Positions 44,325-52,320 of a DNA stretch of 64,000 bases are shown one piece after another. Every line of letters begins with the position of its first letter. Position 1 is the first letter of the stretch. A model generated the notes under the pieces. That model had not been told where the DNA came from. It searched no databases and saw nothing but the letters and a program-made list of their open reading frames with translations. This DNA comes from Salinimicrobium flavum (GTDB taxonomy: Bacteria; Bacteroidota; Bacteroidia; Flavobacteriales; Flavobacteriaceae). The stretch is taken from contig NZ_JBHULT010000006.1 of assembly GCF_042684505.1 (NCBI RefSeq), positions 496,001-560,000 of the forward strand, written 5' to 3'. The position numbers and the translations under genes were made by a program.

Positions 44325-45905
44325 ATGGCAGAAATAAATCCGGCTGAAGTATCAGCAATATTAAAAAAACAACTTTCCGGGTTCGAAGCAAAAGCTTCAT
44401 TGGATGAAGTTGGTACTGTTTTAAACGTGGGTGATGGTATCGCCAACGTTTACGGTCTTGCGAACGCACAGTACGGGGAGTTGGTTGAATTCGAAAGCGG
44501 ATTGGAAGGAATTGTACTTAACCTTGAGGAAGACAATGTTGGGGTGGTACTTTTAGGTCCATACAAAGATGTGAAAGAAGGTGCGACTGTAAAAAGAACT
44601 CAGCGTATTGCTTCTATCAATGTAGGAGAAGGGATTGTAGGTCGTGTGGTAGATACCCTGGGTGCTCCAATCGACGGAAAAGGTCCTATTGAAGGTGAGA
44701 CATTCGAGATGCCATTGGAACGTAAGGCTCCCGGAGTAATCTTCCGTCAGCCGGTAACAGAACCTCTGCAAACCGGTATTAAGGCAATTGACGCCATGGT
44801 GCCAATTGGAAGGGGGCAAAGGGAGTTGGTGATTGGTGACCGTCAGACAGGTAAGACTGCCGTGGTTATCGATACTATTCTTAATCAAAAAGAATTTTAT
44901 GATGCAGGGGAACCTGTATATTGTATATATGTAGCTATTGGGCAGAAAGCCTCTACAGTTGCCGGTATTGCCAAGACCCTTGAAGATAAGGGAGCTTTGG
45001 CCTATACCACAATTGTTGCCGCTAACGCGTCAGATCCTGCTCCAATGCAGGTTTATGCTCCGTTTGCAGGTGCTGCTATCGGGGAGTATTTCAGGGACAC
45101 CGGTCGTCCTGCTTTGATCGTTTATGATGATCTTTCCAAGCAGGCGGTAGCTTACCGTGAGGTATCCTTGCTGCTTCGTCGTCCACCGGGACGTGAGGCG
45201 TATCCGGGAGATGTTTTCTTCCTTCACTCAAGATTACTGGAGCGTGCTGCAAAAGTGATAGCTGATGACAATATTGCGAAACAAATGAACGATCTTCCTG
45301 ATGTTCTTAAGGATAAAGTAAAAGGTGGTGGGTCATTGACTGCATTGCCACTTATTGAGACCCAGGCAGGTGACGTTTCGGCTTATATTCCAACCAACGT
45401 GATTTCGATCACCGATGGACAGATCTTCTTAACATCAGACTTGTTTAACTCGGGGGTTCGTCCTGCAATTAACGTAGGTATCTCGGTATCACGTGTAGGT
45501 GGTGCCGCTCAGATCAAGTCTATGAAAAAGGTTGCCGGTACTTTGAAGCTTGACCAGGCTCAGTACCGTGAATTGGAAGCTTTCGCCAAGTTTGGTTCAG
45601 ATCTTGACCCGGCTACCCTTAGCGTAATTGAAAAAGGTAAGCGTAACGTGGAGATCCTGAAACAGGCTCAAAACAACCCTTATCCTGTAGAAGAGCAGAT
45701 CGCGATCATTTACGCCGGTGCCAAGAACCTGTTGAGAAATGTTCCGGTTGATAAGATCAGGGAATTTGAAAAAGATTACCTGGAATTCCTTAATGCCAAG
45801 CACAGAGATGTCCTTGACACTTTAAAGGCAGGTAAACTTACAGATGAAGTTACAGATACGTTGACAAACGTAATCAAAGAACTTTCAGCGAAATATAAGG
45901 CATAA
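44325..45905 (+). CDS. atpA: F-type ATP synthase subunit alpha
   Basis: 526 aa. P-loop GDRQTGKT at residues 171-178; the alpha-type glutamine is in the loop as expected, and RPAINVGISVSRVGGAAQ with the family arginine finger occurs near 375. The codon choice is strongly biased towards a few triplets, consistent with high expression. The next ATP synthase gene, atpG, is displaced 399 bases downstream by an inserted four-helix-bundle gene. Confidence 0.98.
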   Translation: MAEINPAEVSAILKKQLSGFEAKASLDEVGTVLNVGDGIANVYGLANAQYGELVEFESGLEGIVLNLEEDNVGVVLLGPYKDVKEGATVKRTQRIASINVGEGIVGRVVDTLGAPIDGKGPIEGETFEMPLERKAPGVIFRQPVTEPLQTGIKAIDAMVPIGRGQRELVIGDRQTGKTAVVIDTILNQKEFYDAGEPVYCIYVAIGQKASTVAGIAKTLEDKGALAYTTIVAANASDPAPMQVYAPFAGAAIGEYFRDTGRPALIVYDDLSKQAVAYREVSLLLRRPPGREAYPGDVFFLHSRLLERAAKVIADDNIAKQMNDLPDVLKDKVKGGGSLTALPLIETQAGDVSAYIPTNVISITDGQIFLTSDLFNSGVRPAINVGISVSRVGGAAQIKSMKKVAGTLKLDQAQYRELEAFAKFGSDLDPATLSVIEKGKRNVEILKQAQNNPYPVEEQIAIIYAGAKNLLRNVPVDKIREFEKDYLEFLNAKHRDVLDTLKAGKLTDEVTDTLTNVIKELSAKYKA

Positions 45906-45916
45906 ATGCCAGTGCG

Positions 45917-45940
45917 GAGTTAAGAGTTATGAGTTATGAG
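45917..45940 (+). repeat. Left heptamer array of the inserted cassette
   Basis: Three tandem heptamers in phase: GAGTTAA, GAGTTAT, GAGTTAT, then GAG. The last 17 bases (45924-45940) are the exact reverse complement of 46268-46284. The start codon of the four-helix-bundle gene (45936-45938) lies inside it. Confidence 0.9.
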
Positions 45941-46274
45941 CAAACTTGAAAACAGCCCGATAAGGATCAAAAGTTTTCAATTTGCCTGTGATATTGTTCT
46001 CTTTACCCGTTCTTTGAAGAAACAAAATGAATTTGAGCTGGCTTCTCAGCTTTTAAAAAGTGGAACTAGCATTGGAGCCAATGTTAGGGAAGCACAAAGG
46101 GGGGTAAGCACAAAAGATTTTAAAAATAAGTTTGGAATTGCTTTAAAAGAGGCCGATGAAACCAAATATTGGTTAGAGCTGATTGAAGCAACATCAAATA
46201 ATGATTGTAGAATTTTAATTGCTAAGTGTGACGAGTTAATGAAGATTATGGTTTCCATTATTAAGAACTCATAA
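45936..46274 (+). CDS. Four-helix-bundle protein (23S rRNA intervening-sequence / Avd-like family) inserted in the atp operon
   Basis: 112 aa. Sequence features of the S23/IVP four-helix family: FQFACDIVLFTRSLKK, ELASQLLKSGTSIGANVREAQRG near 50 and KEADETKYWLELI near 85. Relatives are encoded inside 23S rRNA intervening sequences, in stand-alone genomic elements, and as the Avd protein of diversity-generating retroelements; there is no reverse transcriptase here. It separates atpA and atpG, a break not seen in ordinary operons. Both start and stop codons lie within flanking inverted heptamer arrays, so gene and repeats look like one unit. Mobility is inference. Confidence 0.88.
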   Translation: MSKLENSPIRIKSFQFACDIVLFTRSLKKQNEFELASQLLKSGTSIGANVREAQRGVSTKDFKNKFGIALKEADETKYWLELIEATSNNDCRILIAKCDELMKIMVSIIKNS

Positions 46275-46297
46275 CTCATAACTCCAAACTCATAACT
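46268..46297 (+). repeat. Right heptamer array of the inserted cassette
   Basis: Four in-phase heptamers: CTCATAA, CTCATAA, CTCCAAA, CTCATAA, then CT. It is the inverted counterpart of the left array; the stop codon TAA at 46272-46274 is in its first heptamer. The atpG start follows 8 bases after it. Confidence 0.9.
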
Positions 46298-46304
46298 ACA
46301 AAAA

Positions 46305-47165
46305 ATGGCCAACTTAAAAGAATTACGAAGCAGGATCACCTCGGTTTCCTCAACCATGCAGATCACCAGTGCCATGAAAATGGTATCGGCGGCTAAGTTG
46401 AGTAAGGCTCAGGATGCTATTACTGCGATGAGACCGTACGCCGAAAAGCTTTCTGAATTACTGCAGAATCTCAGTGCCACCCTTGACAGTGACAAGAGCA
46501 GCAAGTATGCAGAGCAACGTGAGGTGAACAACGTACTCATTGTATCTATATCCTCCAACAGAGGTTTAGCAGGAGCATTTAACTCCAATATCGTTAAAGG
46601 GTCAAAGTATTTGGCAAAACGGGATTTTAGTGGTAAAAATGTTGAGTTTCTAACCATTGGAAAGAAAGCGAACGACATTCTTAAAAAGACCCATAGCATC
46701 TACAAAACCGAAACTGCCATCTATGATGATCTAAGTTTTGAAAATGCCTCTGCTATTGCAGAAGAGCTTATGCAGTTGTTTGTAGAGGGTAAATATGACA
46801 AGATCCTAATAATTTATAACCAATTCAAAAACGCTGCTACCCAGGAAGTGAAAATAGAGCAGTTCCTGCCTATTGTTCCTGTGGAGAAAGATGAGGAAGT
46901 GGTTTTGGATTACCTTTTTGAACCCTCTAAAGAAGAGATCGTTCTTGAGTTGATCCCAAAATCATTGAAGATGCAGATATTCAAGTCGCTAAGGGATTCA
47001 TTCGCTTCTGAACACGGTGCACGTATGACTGCCATGCATAAAGCAACAGATAACGCGACCGAATTGCGTGATTCTCTTAAACTTTCCTATAACAAGGCAC
47101 GCCAGGCGTCCATTACCAATGAGATCTTAGAGATCGTAGGTGGAGCGGAAGCTTTGAATAAATAA
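46305..47165 (+). CDS. atpG: F-type ATP synthase subunit gamma
   Basis: Central rotor shaft, 286 aa. N-terminal LKELRSRITSVSSTMQITSAMKMVSAAKLSKAQ and C-terminal SEHGARMTAMHKATDNATELRDSLKLSYNKARQASITNEI are the two coiled-coil ends. It is intact despite the cassette upstream. It is the last gene of the operon and is followed by a strong terminator; beta and epsilon are encoded elsewhere. Confidence 0.97.
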   Translation: MANLKELRSRITSVSSTMQITSAMKMVSAAKLSKAQDAITAMRPYAEKLSELLQNLSATLDSDKSSKYAEQREVNNVLIVSISSNRGLAGAFNSNIVKGSKYLAKRDFSGKNVEFLTIGKKANDILKKTHSIYKTETAIYDDLSFENASAIAEELMQLFVEGKYDKILIIYNQFKNAATQEVKIEQFLPIVPVEKDEEVVLDYLFEPSKEEIVLELIPKSLKMQIFKSLRDSFASEHGARMTAMHKATDNATELRDSLKLSYNKARQASITNEILEIVGGAEALNK

Positions 47166-47201
47166 AATAAATAAGTTACATAGTTGATATTCAACTTTTT
47201 G

Positions 47202-47236
47202 AAACTCCATACCCTCAGGTATGGAGTTTTCTTTTT
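47202..47236 (+). terminator. Terminator of the ATP synthase operon
   Basis: Perfect 12-base stem AAACTCCATACC / GGTATGGAGTTT with a CTCA loop, followed by a T-rich tract. Confidence 0.9.
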
Positions 47237-47258
47237 TAGGAGAGGCTTTAATTGGTAC

Positions 47259-47266
47259 TAAATTTG
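47259..47266 (+). promoter_or_regulatory. Candidate -7 promoter box for the 47.3 kb lipoprotein
   Basis: TAAATTTG, an exact match just after the operon terminator and 33 bases before the ATG at 47300. Confidence 0.45.
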
Positions 47267-47299
47267 TCTTTAACTTTAAGAACCATAAAATCTCCTGTC

Positions 47300-47815
47300 A
47301 TGAAGATCTTTTTGAAAACCATACCGGCCTTGCTTGTCCTGTTCAGTTTTAGTAACTGTGCCAACGGCAAAAAACTGCAGGAGGAGCCTCCTTTAGCTAT
47401 AAAAGAAGCTTATTATACCAGTTGGGTGGGAGGTGTGAAAGGTGCCGGCTCGGGGATCAATCTCTATATCCCTGCAGAAGAGGATGCAGAGATCAGCCTG
47501 GACAGCGTTTACTTCCGCGGAAGGAAAGCGGTTCTTGAAAAAGACCCTGCTGAGCCCGGATTATATGTGGCCACCTTTAAAATAAGATCTGATGAAGGCA
47601 AAGCCGCCGATATTATAATGCACCGTGATCCTAAAAAGGAGTACGGCAATAAACCACCCGTCATTCTTGAGAAGATACCTTTTGAGCTTGAACAGGATGA
47701 AGCAGTGGTGAGATACACCAGGAACGGAAAAGAAAAATACTTCAGGATCACCGGGATCAAAAAGAAGGAAACGGGGGAGGTGATCTTAAAAAATCCGCAA
47801 AACATTCAGCATTAA
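47300..47815 (+). CDS. Uncharacterised lipoprotein
   Basis: 171 aa from the ATG at 47300, giving a lipoprotein signal MKIFLKTIPALLVLFSFSNC (Cys20); a frame extension of 16 codons upstream overlaps the promoter region and is rejected. The mature part is acidic and beta-strand rich (IKEAYYTSWVGGVKGAGSGINLYIP, SLDSVYFRGRKAVLE, FRITGIKKKETGE). I do not recognise the family. It directly follows the ATP synthase terminator and precedes the flippase gene by 35 bases. Confidence 0.75.
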   Translation: MKIFLKTIPALLVLFSFSNCANGKKLQEEPPLAIKEAYYTSWVGGVKGAGSGINLYIPAEEDAEISLDSVYFRGRKAVLEKDPAEPGLYVATFKIRSDEGKAADIIMHRDPKKEYGNKPPVILEKIPFELEQDEAVVRYTRNGKEKYFRITGIKKKETGEVILKNPQNIQH

Positions 47816-47850
47816 TAGTACATTTGTGGGGTAACCAATCAAAATTCTAA

Positions 47851-49305
47851 TTGGGCCTCTTTCAGAAGCTATTTAAACAAACCTTTATTTATGGCATAGC
47901 CACAGTGGTGCCCAGGATGTTGTCCTTCCTGCTGGTGCCGCTCTACACCTATTACCTCCCTACAGAAGGTTTTGGGGAAGTAGCCATTGTCTTTGCATGG
48001 ATGGCCGTATTCAATGTGGTTCTTGCCTACGGGATGGAAACAGCTTTTTTCAGATTTTTTCATCAGGAAAAGTTTTCAAAAGAGGTCACGGCTACTTCAG
48101 CCATTTCTTTAATGGGTTCAACAGCCACCTTCCTGGTGCTTGGTTTGTATTTCAAAGATGAAATTTCCAGTGCATTGGTCATTGCCCCTCATTATATTCT
48201 GTATGTACTGCTTATTCTTGCGCTGGATGCCCTGTCAACCATTCCCTTCGCTTGGCTGCGGGCAAAAGAAAAGCCAATGGTCTTCGCAGGGATCAAAATA
48301 GGGAACGTCGCCGTCAACCTGGGGCTGAATATTTTCTTCATTGTCTTCCTGCCGGAACTGGCTTCAAAAAATGCCCTTTTTGAGAGCATTTATATTGCCG
48401 ATTTTGAAATTGCCTATATCTTCATTGCCAATCTCGTAGCCAGTGCACTTACGCTGCTGGTGATGTTGCCGTTCTACTTTAAACTTCCGTACACTTTCAA
48501 CGGCAGGTTATGGAAAAAGATGCTGAACTATGGTTTTCCCATCTTAATTGCCGGAATTGGCTTTGTGATCAATGAAGTTTTCGATAAAATTCTGTTGGGA
48601 TGGCTTCTTCCGGAGGATATAGCAAAGTCTGAAGTTGGGGCCTATGCCGCCTGTTACCGTCTAGCCCTGTTCATGACCCTGTTTGCCACGGCATTTCGCA
48701 TGGGTATTGAACCTTTTTTCTTTAGTCATGCAAAAGAAAAAGACGCAACACAAACCTATGCTTTAATCACAAGATATTTTGTGGTTTTTGGAGCAGTGAT
48801 CCTGGTAACAGTTACGATCTTCTTAGACCTTCTGAAAGTGATACTCATTCAGGACACCTCCTATTGGGAAGCAATGGTAGTGGTGCCTATGATCCTTATT
48901 GCAAATCTCTTTTTAGGGATCTATCACAACCTTTCAGTTTGGTATAAAGTGAGTGATCGTACAAGATTTGCCGGTTATATTTCCATTTTCGGGGCGGTAG
49001 TGACGCTGGTGCTCAACTTCTGGCTAATTCCGTATTACAGTTATGTTGGCTCGGCTATCGCGACTATGGCAGCTTACGGGAGTATGATGCTGTTGTCTCT
49101 TTACTTCGGAAGAAAATATTATCCCATACCCTATGACCTGAAACGCATTGGCGGATATCTTTTGGTCTCGATCAGCTTTTCGGTAGTTTACTTCTACCTT
49201 TTTAGGGAAAATTATTACCTCGGAAGTATATTAATCCTTATCTTTTTTGCCCTTATTTATTACGCTGAAAAGGACCAGTTAAAACAACTTTTGAAGAAGT
49301 CATGA
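47851..49305 (+). CDS. Polysaccharide/lipid-linked sugar flippase (Wzx/MATE-fold family)
   Basis: 484 aa from a TTG start (no ATG fits the conserved MGLFQKLFKQTFIYGIATVVPRML). About twelve to fourteen membrane helices; LVPLYTYYLP after helix 1 and YGFPILIAGIGFVINEVFDKILLG near 230 are typical of the oligosaccharide flippase group of the MOP superfamily. It would move undecaprenyl-linked glycan units across the inner membrane. dut begins 31 bases downstream. Confidence 0.9.
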   Translation: MGLFQKLFKQTFIYGIATVVPRMLSFLLVPLYTYYLPTEGFGEVAIVFAWMAVFNVVLAYGMETAFFRFFHQEKFSKEVTATSAISLMGSTATFLVLGLYFKDEISSALVIAPHYILYVLLILALDALSTIPFAWLRAKEKPMVFAGIKIGNVAVNLGLNIFFIVFLPELASKNALFESIYIADFEIAYIFIANLVASALTLLVMLPFYFKLPYTFNGRLWKKMLNYGFPILIAGIGFVINEVFDKILLGWLLPEDIAKSEVGAYAACYRLALFMTLFATAFRMGIEPFFFSHAKEKDATQTYALITRYFVVFGAVILVTVTIFLDLLKVILIQDTSYWEAMVVVPMILIANLFLGIYHNLSVWYKVSDRTRFAGYISIFGAVVTLVLNFWLIPYYSYVGSAIATMAAYGSMMLLSLYFGRKYYPIPYDLKRIGGYLLVSISFSVVYFYLFRENYYLGSILILIFFALIYYAEKDQLKQLLKKS

Positions 49306-49336
49306 TCCAGATTCTTCCGAAGAAATATTAAAGAAA

Positions 49337-49771
49337 ATGAACGTAAAAATAATCAACAAATCCGGGCATGAATTGCCGGCATACGAAACCGGCTCTTCTG
49401 CCGGAATGGACCTTAGAGCCAATATTTCTGCTCCTGTAACGTTAAAGCCTCTGGAAAGAGCTATAATCAAAACCGGACTTTTTATTGAGCTTCCGGTAGG
49501 ATATGAAGCCCAGGTGCGACCACGAAGTGGATTGGCTGCCAAAAAAGGTATTACCGTGCTCAATTCTCCCGGGACCATAGATGCAGATTACCGTGGGGAA
49601 ATCGGGGTGATCCTGGTCAACCTTTCCAATGAGGAATTCATAGTTCAAAATGGAGAACGAGTGGCCCAGATGGTCATCTCCCGCCACGAACATATTACCT
49701 GGAAAGAAGTTGATACTCTTGAAGAATCAAGCCGGGGAGCAGGTGGCTTCGGAAGTACGGGAGTGCAGTAA
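49337..49771 (+). CDS. dut: Deoxyuridine 5'-triphosphate nucleotidohydrolase (dUTPase)
   Basis: 144 aa trimeric dUTPase. The five motifs are recognisable: SSAGMDLRA, then RSGLAAKKGI, GTIDADYRGEIG, GERVAQMVI and the C-terminal glycine-rich GAGGFGSTG that closes the active site. Removes dUTP to protect DNA. It lies between flippase and nucleotidyltransferase genes and is probably co-transcribed with the flippase. Confidence 0.97.
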   Translation: MNVKIINKSGHELPAYETGSSAGMDLRANISAPVTLKPLERAIIKTGLFIELPVGYEAQVRPRSGLAAKKGITVLNSPGTIDADYRGEIGVILVNLSNEEFIVQNGERVAQMVISRHEHITWKEVDTLEESSRGAGGFGSTGVQ

Positions 49772-49858
49772 ACAAAGCTCAATTATCAAAGATCATTTGA
49801 TTTTGCACTCTTCATTTAAATCGTCGGTGAACTAAAAACAATAAACAAATTTAAAAGT

Positions 49859-49918
49859 GTGAGTACGGGATCTCAGCTCTTACATCCCAATACTCACTAC
49901 TAAATACTCAATACTTAA
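49859..49918 (+). repeat. Hairpin plus in-phase heptamer array, possible gene-less relative of the atp cassette
   Basis: GTGAGTA and GGGAT pair with ATCCC and TACTCAC around a 12-base loop (49859-49897). The last part starts four in-phase heptamers TACTCAC, TACTAAA, TACTCAA, TACTTAA (49891-49918), ending 3 bases before the next ATG. The period of seven is the same as in the atp cassette, but the heptamer is different and there is no enclosed gene. Confidence 0.6.
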
Positions 49919-49921
49919 AAC

Positions 49922-50932
49922 ATGAAAATCATAGTTCCTATGGCGGGTCGTGGTTCGCGGCTTCGTCCACATACCTTAACAGTACCCAAACCATTAATTC
50001 CCATTGCAGGGAAACCCATTGTTCACAGGCTGGTAGAAGATATTGCCAAAGTTCTTGATGAAAAAGTCGATGAGATCGCTTTTATCATCGGCGAAGATTT
50101 TGGCGAAAAAGTAGAAAAGGATCTTAAGGAGATCGCAAAAGCCCTGGGCGCTCAGGGTACCATCTATTATCAGGACAAACCTCTGGGAACCGGTCACGCC
50201 ATCATGTGTGCAAAAGATTCGCTGCAAGGTCCTGCAGTGATCGCCTATGCTGATACACTTTTTAAAGCCGATTTTACGTTAGATAAGGAAGCTGATGGAG
50301 TGATATGGGTAAAACAGGTAGAAAATCCTTCAGCATACGGGGTGGTGCAGTTGAATGAAAATCGGGAGATCGTTGACCTGGTGGAGAAACCCAAGGACTT
50401 TGTTTCAGACCTTGCGGTTATAGGTATTTACTATTTCAAAGATGTAGCCGTTCTAAAGAATGAACTTCAGGAAGTGCTCGACCAGAACATAATTCGTGGA
50501 GGAGAATACCAGATCAATGACGGGATCGAGGCCATGAGACGCAAGGGAGCAAAGTTTGTTCCTGGTAAAGTAGATGAATGGATGGACTGCGGAAACAAAC
50601 AAGTGACGGTTGAGACCAATACCAGGATGTTGGCATTTCTTCAGGATGATGGAGAAGAACTGGTTGCCGGGGATGTAGAAATGGAAAATTCAGAGATCAT
50701 TGAACCCTGCTTTATCGGGGAGAATGTGGTACTGAAAAATGCCAAAATTGGACCGAATGTTTCTATAGGGAACGGAAGTAAAATCACTAATTCAACTATA
50801 AAGAACAGCCTGATCCAAACTTTTGCCGAAGTTGAAAATGCGAATTTAAACAACGCCATGATCGGAAATTTTGCGAAATTTAATGGAGAATTTAAAGAAA
50901 TAAGCATCGGCGATTATTCGGTGCTTGAATAA
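49922..50932 (+). CDS. Sugar-phosphate nucleotidyltransferase with left-handed beta-helix tail
   Basis: 336 aa. N-terminal Rossmann-type nucleotidyltransferase domain: AGRGSRLRPHTLTVPKPL (8-25), AYADTLF metal site near 109 and DEWMDCGNK near 218. The C-terminal 80 residues show hexapeptide-like repeats (GENVVLKNAKIGPNVSIGNGSKI) of a left-handed beta-helix. Similar to glucose-1-phosphate thymidylyltransferase or mannose-1-phosphate guanylyltransferase relatives; the sugar is not determined. A gene-less heptamer hairpin lies just upstream. Confidence 0.9.
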   Translation: MKIIVPMAGRGSRLRPHTLTVPKPLIPIAGKPIVHRLVEDIAKVLDEKVDEIAFIIGEDFGEKVEKDLKEIAKALGAQGTIYYQDKPLGTGHAIMCAKDSLQGPAVIAYADTLFKADFTLDKEADGVIWVKQVENPSAYGVVQLNENREIVDLVEKPKDFVSDLAVIGIYYFKDVAVLKNELQEVLDQNIIRGGEYQINDGIEAMRRKGAKFVPGKVDEWMDCGNKQVTVETNTRMLAFLQDDGEELVAGDVEMENSEIIEPCFIGENVVLKNAKIGPNVSIGNGSKITNSTIKNSLIQTFAEVENANLNNAMIGNFAKFNGEFKEISIGDYSVLE

Positions 50933-50936
50933 AAAA

Positions 50937-50990
50937 AGCAGGGCCATAAATGAAAAAATATTCTTACATATTATCTTTTTTGGCCCTGCT
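50937..50990 (+). promoter_or_regulatory. Possible translation-controlling hairpin over the TPR gene start
   Basis: AGCAGGGCCA (50937-50946) and TGGCCCTGCT (50981-50990) are perfect complements with a 34-base loop that holds the ATG at 50950. The right arm is inside the signal-peptide codons. Confidence 0.45.
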
Positions 50991-52320
50991 GCTTACTTCG
51001 GTAACCGTTTTAGCACAAGAAAAGGAGAAGCCGTTGGTAGAGATGGCCCAGGATGATCTGGGTAATGTTAGTGATTCATTTCAGGAATACTTTTTTGAGG
51101 CTTTAAAGCAAAAGGCCATTGAAAATTATGAAAAGGCTATCGATGCCCTGGTGCAATGTCTGGCAATAGATCCGCAGCCGGTGGTGTACCTGGAATTAGG
51201 GAAGAACTACAATGCCCTTCAGAAACATACTCAGGCAGCCGTTTATTTGCAAAAAGCCAGAGAGACAGTCCCGGGCAATCCGGCAGTACTTGAAGAACTG
51301 TATAAAGCCTATTTCCTTAATAATGAATTTGGCCGGGCCCTGGAAGTGGTAAAATCGCTTTCAAATATACATTCCGGCTTTTCTGAAGACCTTGTGAACC
51401 TTTACATTCTCAATGAGCAATATGAGGAGGCAATAAAACTACTGGACTCCCTGGATGCAAAGAAAGGATCCAGCACCGCCAGGGATGGCCTAAGACGGCA
51501 GGTGTATGCCCGCACCAATAATGTGGAGGCACAGGTGGAGGATCTAAAGGCAGCTATCTTACAAGATCCCACTGACGAAAAAAGCTACCTCAACCTCATT
51601 TTTGTGTACAGCGAAAACAACCGTGTGGAAGAAGCTTTTGAAACGGCCAGGCAGCTTCTGGCTGTAAATCCTGATTCTGAATTGGTTCACCTGGCATTAT
51701 ATAAGTTTTATATTTCCGAAGAAAATTCAGATGAAGCAGTCCGTTCCATGAAGATCTTACTGGGTAGCGATCAGATCGAGGAAATCACAAAATACCAGGC
51801 CCTGAATGATTTTTTAATTTACGTTACCCAAAATCCATCTTTGGAAGAAGATTTGATAGAGCTGGTACAGGTCTTTTCAAAAGATGAAAATAATAACAAG
51901 GTCTTCGGACAATTGGGAACTTTTTTTCTCGAAAAAGGTCAAAAGGAACAGGCTCTCGAATATTTTGTGAGGGCACTGGAAGCAGAAAGCGGAAACTTTG
52001 GCTTGTACAGGGATGTCCTTAACCTGCAGCTGGAATTTGAACAGTTTGAAGCTGCCAAAGACCTCAGCGAAAAGGCCCTGGAGATCTTTCCATCTCAGCC
52101 CTTGCTTTACCTGCTCAAAGGAATGGCTTTATCGGGAATGGAGAACCATAAAGAAGCTGAAGAAACCCTCTTAACAGGGCTTGATTATCTTATAGATGAT
52201 CCCAAAATCGAAATAAGGTTTTACCGGCAGCTTTCTGCCACTTATGAAAAAATGAATAATGATGAAAAGGCCACAGAATTTCTGAAAAAGGCCGGTGAAC
52301 TTGAAAAACTACTGAATTAA
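50950..52320 (+). CDS. Secreted tetratricopeptide repeat protein
   Basis: 456 aa with a signal peptide (hydrophobic 5-17, cleavage likely around LAQEKE near residue 23). Repeated 34-residue helix pairs from about residue 50 to 450, for example YLELGKNYNALQKHTQAAVYLQKARE and LYLLKGMALSGMENHKEAEETLLTGL. Likely a periplasmic scaffold. It begins an operon with the DUF4292 lipoprotein (stop and start overlap by one base) and the EnvC-like gene (4-base overlap), so an envelope-assembly role is probable but not shown. Confidence 0.88.
   Translation: MKKYSYILSFLALLLTSVTVLAQEKEKPLVEMAQDDLGNVSDSFQEYFFEALKQKAIENYEKAIDALVQCLAIDPQPVVYLELGKNYNALQKHTQAAVYLQKARETVPGNPAVLEELYKAYFLNNEFGRALEVVKSLSNIHSGFSEDLVNLYILNEQYEEAIKLLDSLDAKKGSSTARDGLRRQVYARTNNVEAQVEDLKAAILQDPTDEKSYLNLIFVYSENNRVEEAFETARQLLAVNPDSELVHLALYKFYISEENSDEAVRSMKILLGSDQIEEITKYQALNDFLIYVTQNPSLEEDLIELVQVFSKDENNNKVFGQLGTFFLEKGQKEQALEYFVRALEAESGNFGLYRDVLNLQLEFEQFEAAKDLSEKALEIFPSQPLLYLLKGMALSGMENHKEAEETLLTGLDYLIDDPKIEIRFYRQLSATYEKMNNDEKATEFLKKAGELEKLLN

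Noticed and set aside
45936..46274. Diversity-generating retroelement, because the family includes Avd
   Set aside because: No reverse transcriptase, template repeat or variable repeat is visible in the flanks.
50931..50990. Rho-independent terminator after the nucleotidyltransferase
   Set aside because: The T-run is in the loop and not behind the stem, and the loop contains the next start codon.
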